A stretch of 64,000 nucleotides of DNA from Microbacterium faecale (GTDB lineage: Bacteria; Actinomycetota; Actinomycetes; Actinomycetales; Microbacteriaceae). Made by a program: the position numbers and the translations under genes. Every line of letters starts with the position of its first letter. Positions within the stretch are counted from its first letter, which is position 1. Below, piece by piece: positions 9,097 through 17,714 of the stretch. The stretch spans positions 2,630,936 through 2,694,935 of the forward strand of contig NZ_BMHO01000001.1 of assembly GCF_014640975.1 (NCBI RefSeq), in the 5' to 3' direction. The notes beneath the pieces are model-generated. The model was not told the DNA's origin. It did no database searches and was given only the letters and a program-made list of their open reading frames with translations.

Positions 9097-10020
9097 TTAC
9101 GACGAGGCCGGTGACGTCGCGATCAGGCTCGCCACGTGCGGCCCGAACGCGTCGAACGCGGTGCCGAGGTGAGCGGTGATCGTAAAGTGGTTCGCGTCAC
9201 GCACCCAGGCCACAGGAGGCGCCGCCCCACGGCGCGCAACGCGCTCGGCGACGATCCACGCGAATTGCTCCTGCGCGTCGAGCGGATCCCATTCGGCCAC
9301 GGCGTAGAGAATCGGCAACGGGCTCTCGGCGAGCGCGATGCCGGGGTCGATCGACGCGAGCAGCTCCGGATCGTCACCGAAGTAGGGCGCCATGCGCTGT
9401 CGGTCGAAACGGGTGAGGGCGTACGCGCCGCCCACCATGCTGGCACTGGAGACGCCGCCGCCGTCGGCGACGTGGAAGCGCTCGTGCACGAGGTAGCACG
9501 CTACGTGCACGGCTCCCGACGACGCACCCATCAGGTGCACGCGGAGCGGGTCCCCGCCCCACGCGCCGACGTTCTCACGGATCCATGCAACGATGCTCGC
9601 GACGTCTTCCGCACCCGCCGGCCAGGGGTGATCAGGAGCTAGGCGATGATTCGCCGTGACTCCGACCATGCCGTGCCGCGCCGCCCACAGCGCCACGTTG
9701 TCATGGAAGGGAGAGCCGGCGCGGTGCTTGTCGCCGCCGACGAAACTGCCACCGTGGAGGAATACGACGACGGGGCGTGGCTCGGCGGTGGGATCCGCGG
9801 GGGCGAACACGTCGAGCCGGTGACGTTCGTCCGACCCATAGGCGCGATCGCGCTCGACCCGCACGCCGACGTACGGCTCGGAGTCGTGGAACGGCGCCAT
9901 GAGCGCATTCGACTGCTGGAGCGTCGCGATCGTCACGTCCCGCCCGATCTCACGCAGCCCCGTGCGCACGTGCTCCGGCGCGCGGCGGGCGGAGGCGTTC
10001 AGTCCATCGCCGGAACCCAT
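9097..10020 (-). CDS. Alpha/beta hydrolase (esterase/kynurenine-formamidase-like)
   Basis: The 307-residue alpha/beta hydrolase has an oxyanion HGGSFVGG motif (about residue 93), nucleophile elbow GASSG (catalytic Ser), a probable acid Asp in EWDPLDAQ, and catalytic His in DANHFTI near the C-terminus. The N-terminal APFHDSEPYVGVRVERD segment precedes the core, as in HSL/formamidase-like enzymes. The ATG at 10020 overlaps the upstream amidohydrolase by 22 nt, so it belongs to the same operon. It probably hydrolyses an ester or amide intermediate of the pathway; the substrate is unknown. Confidence 0.82.
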   Translation of the reverse strand: MGSGDGLNASARRAPEHVRTGLREIGRDVTIATLQQSNALMAPFHDSEPYVGVRVERDRAYGSDERHRLDVFAPADPTAEPRPVVVFLHGGSFVGGDKHRAGSPFHDNVALWAARHGMVGVTANHRLAPDHPWPAGAEDVASIVAWIRENVGAWGGDPLRVHLMGASSGAVHVACYLVHERFHVADGGGVSSASMVGGAYALTRFDRQRMAPYFGDDPELLASIDPGIALAESPLPILYAVAEWDPLDAQEQFAWIVAERVARRGAAPPVAWVRDANHFTITAHLGTAFDAFGPHVASLIATSPASS

Positions 10021-11264
10021 TCGATCTCCCGCCCATCTTCTGTGTCGTAGGTACGCCGGTTTGGTCCTCCGAGCTCGCCGGTCTCGGGCATCGCTCCGAC
10101 GGCGACCTCCGGCTTGCGGGCCGCGGCGCGCGGCCGGTCCGCCCAGCGGAACCACGAGCGGGCGTTGTCGGAGAACACGCCCCGGTGCCACTCGGTCGGG
10201 ATCTGCGCGGCGACGTTATCGATGTCGTCTGCGTTCCAGTGCGGGTATCCGGACGAGAAGCACAGCAGCTCCTCGATGCCGTCGAAGGTACGCAGCGCCT
10301 GGACAATGCGTTCGGCACCGTCCGCGTCGGGCGCGCGATCGAGCGGCCACATCGAGACGCGAAAGTGGTCGCGGAAGTACTCGCTCGGCATGCGCCGCAC
10401 CCACGGCACCTCACGCCGGAGTCCACGCCAGTTGACGTCAAGCCGGAAGAACAGGCCCGGGATCCAGGCGGCACCCGCGCCGGCGATGAACACGCGCAGG
10501 GAGGGGAACCGCTCGAACACGCCCTGCACGATCATGCTCTGGACGTGCGTCATGACGGCGCTGTATGACAGCGTCGCGACTTCGCCGAACGTGGCCGGCA
10601 GCCCGCCGGCGGTCGGATGGCTGAGCGTATCGGCGTTCACGTCGCCGCCCGCGTGGATCACGATCGGGAGGTCGAGATCGACGGCCGCGGCGTAGATGTC
10701 GTGATATGCCGCGTGGCCGAACGGCCTGCTCAAGCCGTTCGCCGCCATGAGGACGCCGACCATGCGGTCGTTCTCTCCCGCGCGCCGGATCTCGTCGGCC
10801 GCGGCGTGAGGGGTCTGATTCGGGACGATGATCAGGCCCGAGAACCGCTCATCGGAAGCGAACCAACTCTCGATCGTCCAATCGTTCATCGCCCGGCTGA
10901 GCGCAATCGCGCGGTGGACATTGGGGACACTCGGGATGAACATTCCGCGGTCGTACGCCAGCACGGCGCGCTCGACGCGGCCCGCTCCAAAGACGTCTTC
11001 CCGCGTCCGGGCGATGTCGCTTCCTGCGGGGCTCCCCGGCGCATCGACGCCGGGGAGATAGTCTCCGCCTGGCCGCCGGTAGGGCGTCGCCGGCAGGATC
11101 GGCATCGCGCCCGCTCCGCCCGGGAGTGAACCGGGGATGCCGAGGTGCTCACGCCAGCCGGCCGACATGTGATCGGTGACATCGAGTTGCGACGTCCAAT
11201 GATGGTGGACGACGGAATCGATGACAGGGCCGTCATACCCAGATGTGGCGACCACGGCGTTCAC
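9999..11264 (-). CDS. Amidohydrolase-2 family protein with altered metal site
   Basis: The 421-residue amidohydrolase-2 (ACMSD/decarboxylase-type TIM barrel) protein has an N-terminal PVIDSVVHHHW block (metal His) and a mid-barrel IVIHAGGDVNA. The usual C-terminal SDYPHWD motif instead reads SGYPHWN: the conserved metal-ligand Asp is Gly at residue 339 and the following Asp is Asn at 344. The paralogue encoded just upstream keeps both Asps. The GTG start at 11264 overlaps the Rieske gene stop as GTGA. It may be a diverged enzyme or a non-catalytic partner subunit; the activity is not predictable. Confidence 0.85.
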   Translation of the reverse strand: MNAVVATSGYDGPVIDSVVHHHWTSQLDVTDHMSAGWREHLGIPGSLPGGAGAMPILPATPYRRPGGDYLPGVDAPGSPAGSDIARTREDVFGAGRVERAVLAYDRGMFIPSVPNVHRAIALSRAMNDWTIESWFASDERFSGLIIVPNQTPHAAADEIRRAGENDRMVGVLMAANGLSRPFGHAAYHDIYAAAVDLDLPIVIHAGGDVNADTLSHPTAGGLPATFGEVATLSYSAVMTHVQSMIVQGVFERFPSLRVFIAGAGAAWIPGLFFRLDVNWRGLRREVPWVRRMPSEYFRDHFRVSMWPLDRAPDADGAERIVQALRTFDGIEELLCFSSGYPHWNADDIDNVAAQIPTEWHRGVFSDNARSWFRWADRPRAAARKPEVAVGAMPETGELGGPNRRTYDTEDGREIEWVPAMD

Positions 11265-11701
11265 TTCCTTCCCATCGTGACGAGCACGCGGCCGTCTTCG
11301 ACGGTCGCGCGGTAGGTGCGCATCTTGAACCCGGGCCACGCCGCTTCGCCGCTGCGCAGGTCGAACTCCCAGCGGTGCCACGGGCAGAGGACGACGGGCG
11401 AATCCTCGCCAACCTCGAGCGTGGGCTCCTCGTCGACGAGCGTGGCACTCAATCTCTTCTGCAGGAAGCCTGAGCACAGCGGCGCCCCCTCGTGCGGGCA
11501 TGTCGGACGGAAGACGAAGATCTCGTCGCCCCAGCGGCAGACGCCGATCTCCATACCGCCGATGTCGACGGAACGCATGGCACGATCCTCGAACTCTTCG
11601 AACGCGCCGATGTCGATACCGCGTGACCGGCCCGTCTCGCGGATCCGCCGCTCGCGGCGCTGGCCGTCTTGCCGAACGGCGCGCCCCTCCACCGCGCTCA
11701 C
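11261..11701 (-). CDS. Rieske 2Fe-2S ferredoxin-like protein
   Basis: The 146-residue Rieske-fold protein shows the two cluster motifs CPHEGAPLC (C-x-H) and LCPWHRWEFD (C-x2-H), about 40 residues apart, with His ligands for one iron and Cys for the other. No oxygenase catalytic domain follows, so it is a ferredoxin or a small Rieske subunit. The GTG start at 11701 overlaps the preceding stop as GTGA, and its own stop overlaps the next GTG. The first 40 residues are arginine-rich and lie outside the Rieske fold. Electrons could come from the PDR-type reductase at the end of this operon. Confidence 0.87.
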   Translation of the reverse strand: MSAVEGRAVRQDGQRRERRIRETGRSRGIDIGAFEEFEDRAMRSVDIGGMEIGVCRWGDEIFVFRPTCPHEGAPLCSGFLQKRLSATLVDEEPTLEVGEDSPVVLCPWHRWEFDLRSGEAAWPGFKMRTYRATVEDGRVLVTMGRK

Positions 11702-12831
11702 GCGGCGGCCTGCGACGTCGGAGCGAGACCATTGAGCCTCAGGATGGAACGTGCGTTGTCGTAGAACACCTTCGGGCGCCACGCTTCGGGGAGCCGGCTC
11801 GCCACATAGAACGGATCATCCGCATCCCAGTGCGGATAGTCGCTCGAGAAGCACAGCAGCTCATCCATGCCGCCGAGCGCTTCGAACAGCTCGATGAGCT
11901 GTTCCTTGCGCGGTGTCAGCTCCATAGGCTGCGTACTGAACTTCACGTGCTCTCGCAGGTAGTCGGTCGGTCGCTGGCGCACCCACGAGCTCTCCGCCCG
12001 CAGCTCGGCATAGTGAGCGTCGAGGCGCCAGAAGAAGTTGGGGACCCACGCCAGGCCGGTCTCGACGGCGAGCACCTTGAGCCGGGGGAACTTTTCGAAC
12101 GTTCCCTGCGCGACGTAGCTCGCGAGATGCGTCAGGGTCGGCTGCTGCAGCAACGTGTGCCACTCGAGTCGTGATCCGGGGATGCCGCCGGCGGCCGTGT
12201 GCGCAAGGCCCCCCTCGGTCTCCCCCGCGGCGCCATGGATGACGATCGGCAGGCCGACCTCCTCCGCCGCGCGATAGATCGGGTCGTAGACGGGGTGCCC
12301 CAGCGGCTTGCCGAACGCGTTCCACGAGAACAGCACGCCCGTCACCGCGTCGTGGTCAGCGAGGCGTCGAATCTCGGCCGCCGCGAGGTCGGGCATCTCG
12401 GGCGCGATCACGATCGTGGTGCGCACGCGCGAGTCGAGCGGCACCCACTCCTCCAGCACCCAATCGTTCATCGCAGACGCGAGCGCGACACTGAATTCAG
12501 GGTTGCGCTGGGAGACCTCGTGACCGATGTCGAACGCCAGGTTGATCGCCTCGACAGAGGGGTAACGGTCGAGATACTGCGACTTCATGAGCTCGAAGCT
12601 CGTCCCCTGCCCGTCCTCCGGCAGCGCCTCAAGGCGCTTGTTCACGCCGCGCTGGAACGGATACGACAGCCCCGACGGCATCAGCGACGCGCGCACTCCC
12701 CCGGATCGCGACTCGAGCAGAGTGCGCCAGCGCTCGGGAAGACGATGCATCACCTCATCGACCCGACGCCAACGTTCGTGCACGTCCACGTCGATGATCG
12801 GCTGATCGAAGCTCTGAGCCGACTGAACCAC
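11698..12831 (-). CDS. Amidohydrolase-2 family metal-dependent hydrolase/decarboxylase
   Basis: The 377-residue amidohydrolase-2 protein has an intact-looking site: IIDVDVHERW (D-x-H at the first strand), IVIHGAAGET (metal His) and SSDYPHWDADD (ligand Asp at residue 331). Members include ACMSD, gamma-resorcylate decarboxylase and related non-oxidative decarboxylases or C-C hydrolases. The GTG at 12831 is preceded by AGGG at 7 nt. It is the first gene of the minus-strand operon and is divergent from a LysR gene. It shares the AMNDW and YPHW blocks with the second amidohydrolase, so the two are paralogues. Confidence 0.87.
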   Translation of the reverse strand: MVQSAQSFDQPIIDVDVHERWRRVDEVMHRLPERWRTLLESRSGGVRASLMPSGLSYPFQRGVNKRLEALPEDGQGTSFELMKSQYLDRYPSVEAINLAFDIGHEVSQRNPEFSVALASAMNDWVLEEWVPLDSRVRTTIVIAPEMPDLAAAEIRRLADHDAVTGVLFSWNAFGKPLGHPVYDPIYRAAEEVGLPIVIHGAAGETEGGLAHTAAGGIPGSRLEWHTLLQQPTLTHLASYVAQGTFEKFPRLKVLAVETGLAWVPNFFWRLDAHYAELRAESSWVRQRPTDYLREHVKFSTQPMELTPRKEQLIELFEALGGMDELLCFSSDYPHWDADDPFYVASRLPEAWRPKVFYDNARSILRLNGLAPTSQAAA

Positions 12832-12960
12832 AGTGTTCCCTTCGTTGCGGGTGCCGCCCCGACGTGACGACACTCGTAAGGCGAGTATGGGACAGCCCGT
12901 CCAGCTAGGTAAAGCAACAGTGTTATCAGCATTAGGAAAGTTGGGCTTTAGTATGGGCGT

Positions 12961-13848
12961 GTGGCAGCACCGCGTTACACGCTCAAACAGCTCGAGTACT
13001 TCGTCGCCACCGCGGAGGCGGGAACCTTCAAGGCGGCGGCCGAACGCTGTCACGTCTCACAGGTGGGCATCGGCGTCGCGCTGACGGAGCTCGAGCGCAC
13101 CCTCGGAATCCAACTGTTTGTCCGACGTCGCGCGAAGGGCGTCTCCCTCACCCCCGCCGGTCGCCACGCACTCACGGAAGCGCGCAAGGTACTGTCGTTC
13201 GCCTCCGAGCTGCAGGCCAGCGCAGAGGCTGCCGGTGGTCAGGTGGCGGGGTCGCTGAAGGTGGGGTATCACCCGGGCCTGGGCCCGTTCTACCTCCCGG
13301 ACATCATGGACGAGTTCGCGCACGCGCATCCCCAGCTCGAGATGAGCTTCTTCGAGGGGGCTCAGCCCGAGCTTGAACGGCGGATCCTCGAGGGGGACCT
13401 CGAAGTGGCCCTCCTCTACAAGCGGGGCCCGGGCGAGGGAATCGCTCGGAAGGAGATCGCGACCTTGCGACCCTACGTCCTGCTGGCCGCTGACCACCCG
13501 CTCGCCGTCGCCGAGGAGCTGTCGATGGACGATCTGGAAGACGTTCCGTGTATTCGGCTGAGCATTCCCCTGCCGGACGAGGACGACTTCGTCGCGCAGC
13601 CGGGTGCCGAGATGGTGCACACCTCAAACTTCGAGCTTGTGCGCAGTCTGGTCGGACGCGGGCTCGGATACGCGCTCTTGGCCCAGCGGCCGCCGGAGAG
13701 CCGAACGTACGACGGCCGTGAGGTCGTCGCCCGCACGCTCCGGGACCCGAAGGCCGACATCACCATCGTGATGTCGCATGCAGCCGGTGCGCCGCTGACT
13801 CGACGGGCGGCCGCGCTGCTCGACTTCTGCCGCACGGTCGGCGCCTGA
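12961..13848 (+). CDS. LysR-family transcriptional regulator
   Basis: The 295-residue protein has a LysR N-terminal winged helix-turn-helix at about residues 5-65 (LKQLEYFVATAEAGTFKAAA, TPAGRHAL) and a LysR substrate-binding domain from about residue 90. It reads divergently from the amidohydrolase operon across a 129-bp intergenic region (12832-12960), the usual arrangement for an inducer-responsive activator of the adjacent catabolic operon. The GTG at 12961 is used; the ATG at 12953 is out of frame. I could not define a convincing T-N11-A operator by eye. Confidence 0.9.
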   Translation: MAAPRYTLKQLEYFVATAEAGTFKAAAERCHVSQVGIGVALTELERTLGIQLFVRRRAKGVSLTPAGRHALTEARKVLSFASELQASAEAAGGQVAGSLKVGYHPGLGPFYLPDIMDEFAHAHPQLEMSFFEGAQPELERRILEGDLEVALLYKRGPGEGIARKEIATLRPYVLLAADHPLAVAEELSMDDLEDVPCIRLSIPLPDEDDFVAQPGAEMVHTSNFELVRSLVGRGLGYALLAQRPPESRTYDGREVVARTLRDPKADITIVMSHAAGAPLTRRAAALLDFCRTVGA

Positions 13849-13896
13849 CCGGTTGTATTCGCGAGTTGAACCGCGGCGACTGACATCACCGTCGAT

Positions 13897-14730
13897 CTAC
13901 GCGACGTCGGGCGCGTACTCTCGGCGAATCTGCATCAGCTGCTCGGCGCCCGTGACCCGTGCGATCAGACGGAGCCGCAGGCGGCGCGAGAGAAGACCAA
14001 CTACCCAGCGCGCAACGGCGGACGAGCGCCGGGACTGCGCGACGGGCCCCGGCGAGGTCCGCGAGATCGCACGGATAGCGGCGGCGGCAACCCGTTCGGG
14101 CGTCTGGGTGCTCCCGCTGTACTGCTCGGCGCCGATTCGATCGAAGAACTCCGTGTCGGTGAGGCCAGGGGCGAACGCCAACGTTCGGACGCCGGTCTTG
14201 CGCAGCTCCCACCACAGGGCCTCGGTGAACGTGATGACGAACGCTTTCGAGGCTGCGTACGCGGCCATCCCCGGGATCGGCTGGTATCCCGCGTCGCTGG
14301 TGACGTTGATCAGCATGCCGTTGTCTGCCGCGCGGAGATCCGGCAGGAAAGTGTGAGTCAGATCGACCACCGCCGCGACGTCGACGCCGATCATGTCGGC
14401 GAGCACCTCGGGATCCTCGTTCTCGAGGGCTCCGTCGCTCCCGAATCCGGCGTTGTTGATGAGACTCGTGATCCGCACTCCCCGCCGCGCGAGCTCCTCC
14501 TGAATCATCGGACCCGGTCGGCGCACAGAGAGGTCGGCAGACACCGTCTGGACGTCGACGTGGTGAGCGGCCCGAAGGTCGTCTGCGAGCGCTTCCAAAC
14601 GATCGAGTCGTCGCGCCACCAGGACGAGATCGGAGCCGCGGCTCGCGAGCTCCCGGGCAAGCGCACGGCCGATGCCCGAGCTCGCGCCGGTCACGAGGGT
14701 GGTCTGGGTCGAGAAGTCGAGAGTTGTCAT
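13897..14730 (-). CDS. Short-chain dehydrogenase/reductase (SDR)
   Basis: The 277-residue classical SDR carries TGASSGIGRA (cofactor Gly motif), NNAGFGSD, a catalytic Ser region NVTSDAGY and YAASK (Tyr-x3-Lys). The C-terminal tail (RLRLRLIARVTGAEQ) is longer than the minimal SDR fold. It is divergent from a TetR gene across a 74-bp gap holding GGCAC/GTGCC half-sites, so TetR control is likely. The NAD(P)-linked substrate is unknown. Confidence 0.88.
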   Translation of the reverse strand: MTTLDFSTQTTLVTGASSGIGRALARELASRGSDLVLVARRLDRLEALADDLRAAHHVDVQTVSADLSVRRPGPMIQEELARRGVRITSLINNAGFGSDGALENEDPEVLADMIGVDVAAVVDLTHTFLPDLRAADNGMLINVTSDAGYQPIPGMAAYAASKAFVITFTEALWWELRKTGVRTLAFAPGLTDTEFFDRIGAEQYSGSTQTPERVAAAAIRAISRTSPGPVAQSRRSSAVARWVVGLLSRRLRLRLIARVTGAEQLMQIRREYAPDVA

Positions 14731-14752
14731 AGCGGAACTCTATGTCATATTT

Positions 14753-14776
14753 GGCACTGCGTGCCACTTATGGCAC
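14753..14776. promoter_or_regulatory. Probable TetR operator between SDR and tetR genes
   Basis: GGCAC at 14753-14757 and GTGCC at 14761-14765 form a perfect 5-bp dyad with a 3-nt spacer. A third GGCAC half-site lies at 14772-14776. The cluster sits in the short gap between two divergent genes, one of them a TetR regulator, and would overlap any promoter there. Assignment to this TetR is inference from position. Confidence 0.5.
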
Positions 14777-14804
14777 TTACTTTTCAGGCGGGTAGGATCG
14801 TCAG

Positions 14805-15410
14805 ATGACCGAGAGCGCCCCGACAGATCTCCGTGAACGCACCCGCCGCGTGGTCCGTCAGCAGATCTCTGAGACGGCGACACAGCTGTTCATCGAGCAC
14901 GGCTTCGCCGCGACGACCATCGAGCAGATCGCCGAAGCGGCCGGCGTGTCACGCCGATCGTTCTTTCGCTACTTCCCCAGCAAGGAGGACGTGATCCTGG
15001 GCGAGCTCGTCGAGCGCGGGCCCCTCGTGGCCGACGCACTCGCCGCGCGCCCCGAGGACGAGCCGCCCTGGGACGCACTGCGCGCCGCCCTACTGTCGCT
15101 ACGACAGAGCCGAGCCCAAGATGACCGGGCCGAGCTCGAGATCGGCCGCATGCTCTACGAGACTCCGACCCTCCGAGCACGCCACCTTGAGAAGCAGCTC
15201 GCGTGGGAGAGCCTGCTGGTCCCTGTCCTCGCCGAGCGCATCCGAAGCACCGCTCAGAACGCCGCCATCGACCCGGAGCTCCAGGCATCCGCGATCGTGT
15301 CGGGATCACTCGCGTGCCTCGACGTTGCCAGCAAAACCTGGATCCTCGGGGACGGCGCACGAAATCTCACGCAGCTGTACGACGAAGCCGTCGCCGCGAT
15401 CCGGAGATGA
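14805..15410 (+). CDS. TetR/AcrR-family transcriptional regulator
   Basis: The 201-residue protein has an N-terminal TetR helix-turn-helix (ATQLFIEHGFAATTIEQIAE then AGVSRRSFFRYFPSKEDV) and a helical ligand-binding domain. It is divergent from the SDR gene and probably represses it and itself through the GGCAC/GTGCC sites between them. The inducer is unknown. It is the last complete gene before the left edge of the tRNA-Pro island. Confidence 0.88.
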   Translation: MTESAPTDLRERTRRVVRQQISETATQLFIEHGFAATTIEQIAEAAGVSRRSFFRYFPSKEDVILGELVERGPLVADALAARPEDEPPWDALRAALLSLRQSRAQDDRAELEIGRMLYETPTLRARHLEKQLAWESLLVPVLAERIRSTAQNAAIDPELQASAIVSGSLACLDVASKTWILGDGARNLTQLYDEAVAAIRR

Positions 15411-15600
15411 TGTCGACAATCGGGACGGCCGAGACGGTTGGGAAAGAACTGCGGGCGGAAACGACAAAGCCGCGAGGCCAAATTCTCACAACCGCCCGGA
15501 ACGAAAGTCAGGGCACATCAATCGGAACAGAACCCAATGCGGTTCAAACGTCCTGAGCCGCGACAAGTTCGTAAACCATGTTGCGACTCAAGACATCGGT
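15411..15600. other. Intergenic stretch before the island edge, no gene seen
   Basis: No coding frame with family similarity or good codon use is visible. The segment lies between the tetR stop and the tRNA-like att site at 15601. Confidence 0.4.
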
Positions 15601-15631
15601 CGGGCTCACAGGATTTGAGCCTGCGACCCTT
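15601..15631 (-). repeat. attL: orphan 3' half of tRNA-Pro (left edge of genomic island)
   Basis: Read on the minus strand this is a tRNA 3' half: TCAAG (anticodon-stem 3' side), a T-arm GCAGG-CTCAAAT-CCTGT, and an acceptor strand GAGCCCG. It matches the 3' half of the intact tRNA-Pro at 34529-34602 except for a few bases. Its acceptor strand pairs at six of seven positions with the acceptor strand CGGGCTG of the orphan 5' half ending at 34683. The two orphan halves may therefore be the original gene split by the island. Confidence 0.6.
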
Positions 15632-15914
15632 GAGCGATCGACGTGATCTACGTCACACATGCTTAGTACCCGTAGATGCCATACGGGAGTATGGATCGCA
15701 AGTGATCACGGTTCCCGCCAGTTCCCAGCTTTTCCGGTCCATCCCAGCTTTAGCGGGTACATCTGCGGGCACACAGCTCGTGAGCTTTAGCGTCCTGGAG
15801 CGTGCACGAGCTATAGAACAGGACCAGGAGCGTGTTCTTGGTATACGTCGTGGATTCTCCGGGCCCGAGTTCCTTGTGCCCTCTCTGGTCATATCGCCTG
15901 TCGGCGTGGTCGAT
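15632..15914. other. Island left-end noncoding sequence
   Basis: The stretch between the att-like site and the IS3 left inverted repeat has no credible gene on either strand. It contains short related phrases such as GTGATCTACGTCAC and CTCGTGAG-type words. It is best regarded as decayed mobile-element DNA. Confidence 0.35.
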
Positions 15915-16263
15915 TGAAGCGCCCTGGGTTTGATGGAGACTCGCGCTATTTGATTCCGGCCGGCAGGTTGCGGTCGTCTTGGACAGCATAGAACGTGTTC
16001 TCGAACTCCGCGCGTGGGACGTCGCCGAGGTAGCCGTGGAGGCGTTCGGTGTTGTGCCAGTGCACCCAGCCGAGGGTCGCCAGCTCGAGGTCCTCGACGG
16101 TCCGCTATGGCCCGGGGCGGGCGGGTCCGCGGACGAGTTCGGTCTTGTAGTACCCGTTGACCGTCTCCGCCAGGGCATTATCGAAACTGTCGCCGACGGT
16201 CCCGATCGACGGGGTCGCGCCGATCTCCGCGAGCCGTTCACCGTAGCGAATCGAGGTGAACTG

Positions 16264-17714
16264 ACCGGGCTCAACCAGTCGATGCAACACCGGACTGTTG
16301 CAACAATAGTATCTGGTCGTTGAACGCTTCCGCGGGGGTCATCCAGCCCAGCGACTTCCGAGGCCGAGTGTTCAGCGCGTGGGCGACCGCTTCGATGTCG
16401 TCGGCGCTCCAACGCGACAGGTCGGTGCCCTTCGGGAAGTTCTGGCGCAGCAGCCCGTTGGTGTTCTCGTTCGTGCCGCGCTGCCAGGGGGATTGCGGGT
16501 CGGCGAAGAACACCGGGATGCCCGTCTCGACGCGGAACTGCGCGTGAGCGGACATCTCTTTGCCGCGGTCCCAGGTCAACGACCGTGCCAGCTGGGCCGG
16601 CAGGCTCGACATCGTGTTCGCGAGGGCGTTCTTCATGGTGATCGCGCCGTAGCCGGCCAGGGCAGGCCCGTTCTTCGGCGTCTGTTTGTGCCGATACCCC
16701 TCCTCCCGCGGAAGATGGACCAGCAGCGTGTAGCGCGTCTTGCGCTCGACGACTGTGCCGACCGCGGAGCGCTCCAACCCGATCAGCAGATCCCCCTCCC
16801 AATGGCCAGGGACAGCGCGATCGGCGGCCTCCGCCGGGCGTTCGCTGATGAGCGTCCCCGGTGTGACGTGCGCCCAGGTCTTGCGCCGCGACCGCTCCCT
16901 CGGGACGCGCAGCGCCCTGCCGGTGCGGAGGTCCCAGACGAGTTCGCGTTTGAGGGCGCCGCGCCCCTCGATGAACAGCGACTGGTAGATCGCTTCCGGG
17001 CTGATACGCATGGACTCATCATCCGGGAAGTCGATCTTCAACCGATGTGAGATCTGCTCCGGACTCCAAGCCCATGACCAGGCCCTGTCCTTCCGATGCG
17101 GCTTGCCTCTCCCGGTGAACCGCGGCGGCTCCGGACCGGTGACGATCGTCCCGTCGGGACGGGTGATCTTCCCCGACAAGCGATCCTCGACATACGCGCG
17201 CAACCGCGGGTTCGCGACGAGCTTCGCGACCTTGGGTCGCTTCGCAGCCAAATCCGCCTTCCACTGCGCAACCGACGCCCGATACTCCAGCTTCCCGCCC
17301 CGCGTGGCCGCGTTACGTCGCAGCTCACGAGAGATCGTCCCGGGATCGCGACCAATCGTGCGCGCGATCTCGCGAACGCCCTTGCCCTTCTCCTTCAGGA
17401 TCGCGATCTCTTCACGCTCGGTGAAGGAGAGATAGCGGCCAGACAACTGTTGGGTGATATCGAACGGTGCCATGCCGCCAGCGTGTCGGAACCATCTCGC
17501 GCCGACTGCGGGCGCCACGCCGACAACCCCCGCAGCTTCCTCCGCAAGGAGCCCTTTCGCGATCTCGCCCCAGAATGCCGCCTCGACGGGCTTCTGGAAC
17601 TTCGGATGCCCCGGCGAGCGGAGCCTCGGACGAACCGCCCTGTCCGCGGCCTGCTGACGACGAACCATCAAACACCTCCTCATCGAGGTGTTGCGACGAC
17701 CAGTTGAATTCGCC
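16264..17714 (-). mobile_element. IS30-family insertion sequence
   Basis: The element is flanked by a 3-bp direct repeat CTG (16261-16263 and 17715-17717). Imperfect inverted repeats run inward from each end; the best matching parts are at 16272-16291 and 17687-17706 (16 of 20), both ending in GCAACACC or its complement. It carries one transposase gene on the minus strand. Insertion is in orfB of the surrounding IS3 element. Confidence 0.88.
16271..17668 (-). CDS. IS30-family transposase
   Basis: The 465-residue transposase has an N-terminal helix-turn-helix (YLSFTEREEIAILKEKGKGV, then IGRDPGTISRELRRN) and an RNaseH-like DDE core with GHWEGDLLIG (Asp), LTWDRGKEM (Asp) and RGTNENTNGLLRQ (Glu). 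The ATG at 17668 is preferred over 17683 because AGGAGG lies 6 nt upstream of it. The frame is intact from end to end and the stop falls in the left inverted repeat, so the element may still be active. Confidence 0.9.
   Translation of the reverse strand: MVRRQQAADRAVRPRLRSPGHPKFQKPVEAAFWGEIAKGLLAEEAAGVVGVAPAVGARWFRHAGGMAPFDITQQLSGRYLSFTEREEIAILKEKGKGVREIARTIGRDPGTISRELRRNAATRGGKLEYRASVAQWKADLAAKRPKVAKLVANPRLRAYVEDRLSGKITRPDGTIVTGPEPPRFTGRGKPHRKDRAWSWAWSPEQISHRLKIDFPDDESMRISPEAIYQSLFIEGRGALKRELVWDLRTGRALRVPRERSRRKTWAHVTPGTLISERPAEAADRAVPGHWEGDLLIGLERSAVGTVVERKTRYTLLVHLPREEGYRHKQTPKNGPALAGYGAITMKNALANTMSSLPAQLARSLTWDRGKEMSAHAQFRVETGIPVFFADPQSPWQRGTNENTNGLLRQNFPKGTDLSRWSADDIEAVAHALNTRPRKSLGWMTPAEAFNDQILLLQQSGVASTG

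Noticed and set aside
12832..12960. Defined LysR binding site
   Set aside because: Several T-N11-A spacings occur by chance in the gap and none stands out as a symmetric site.
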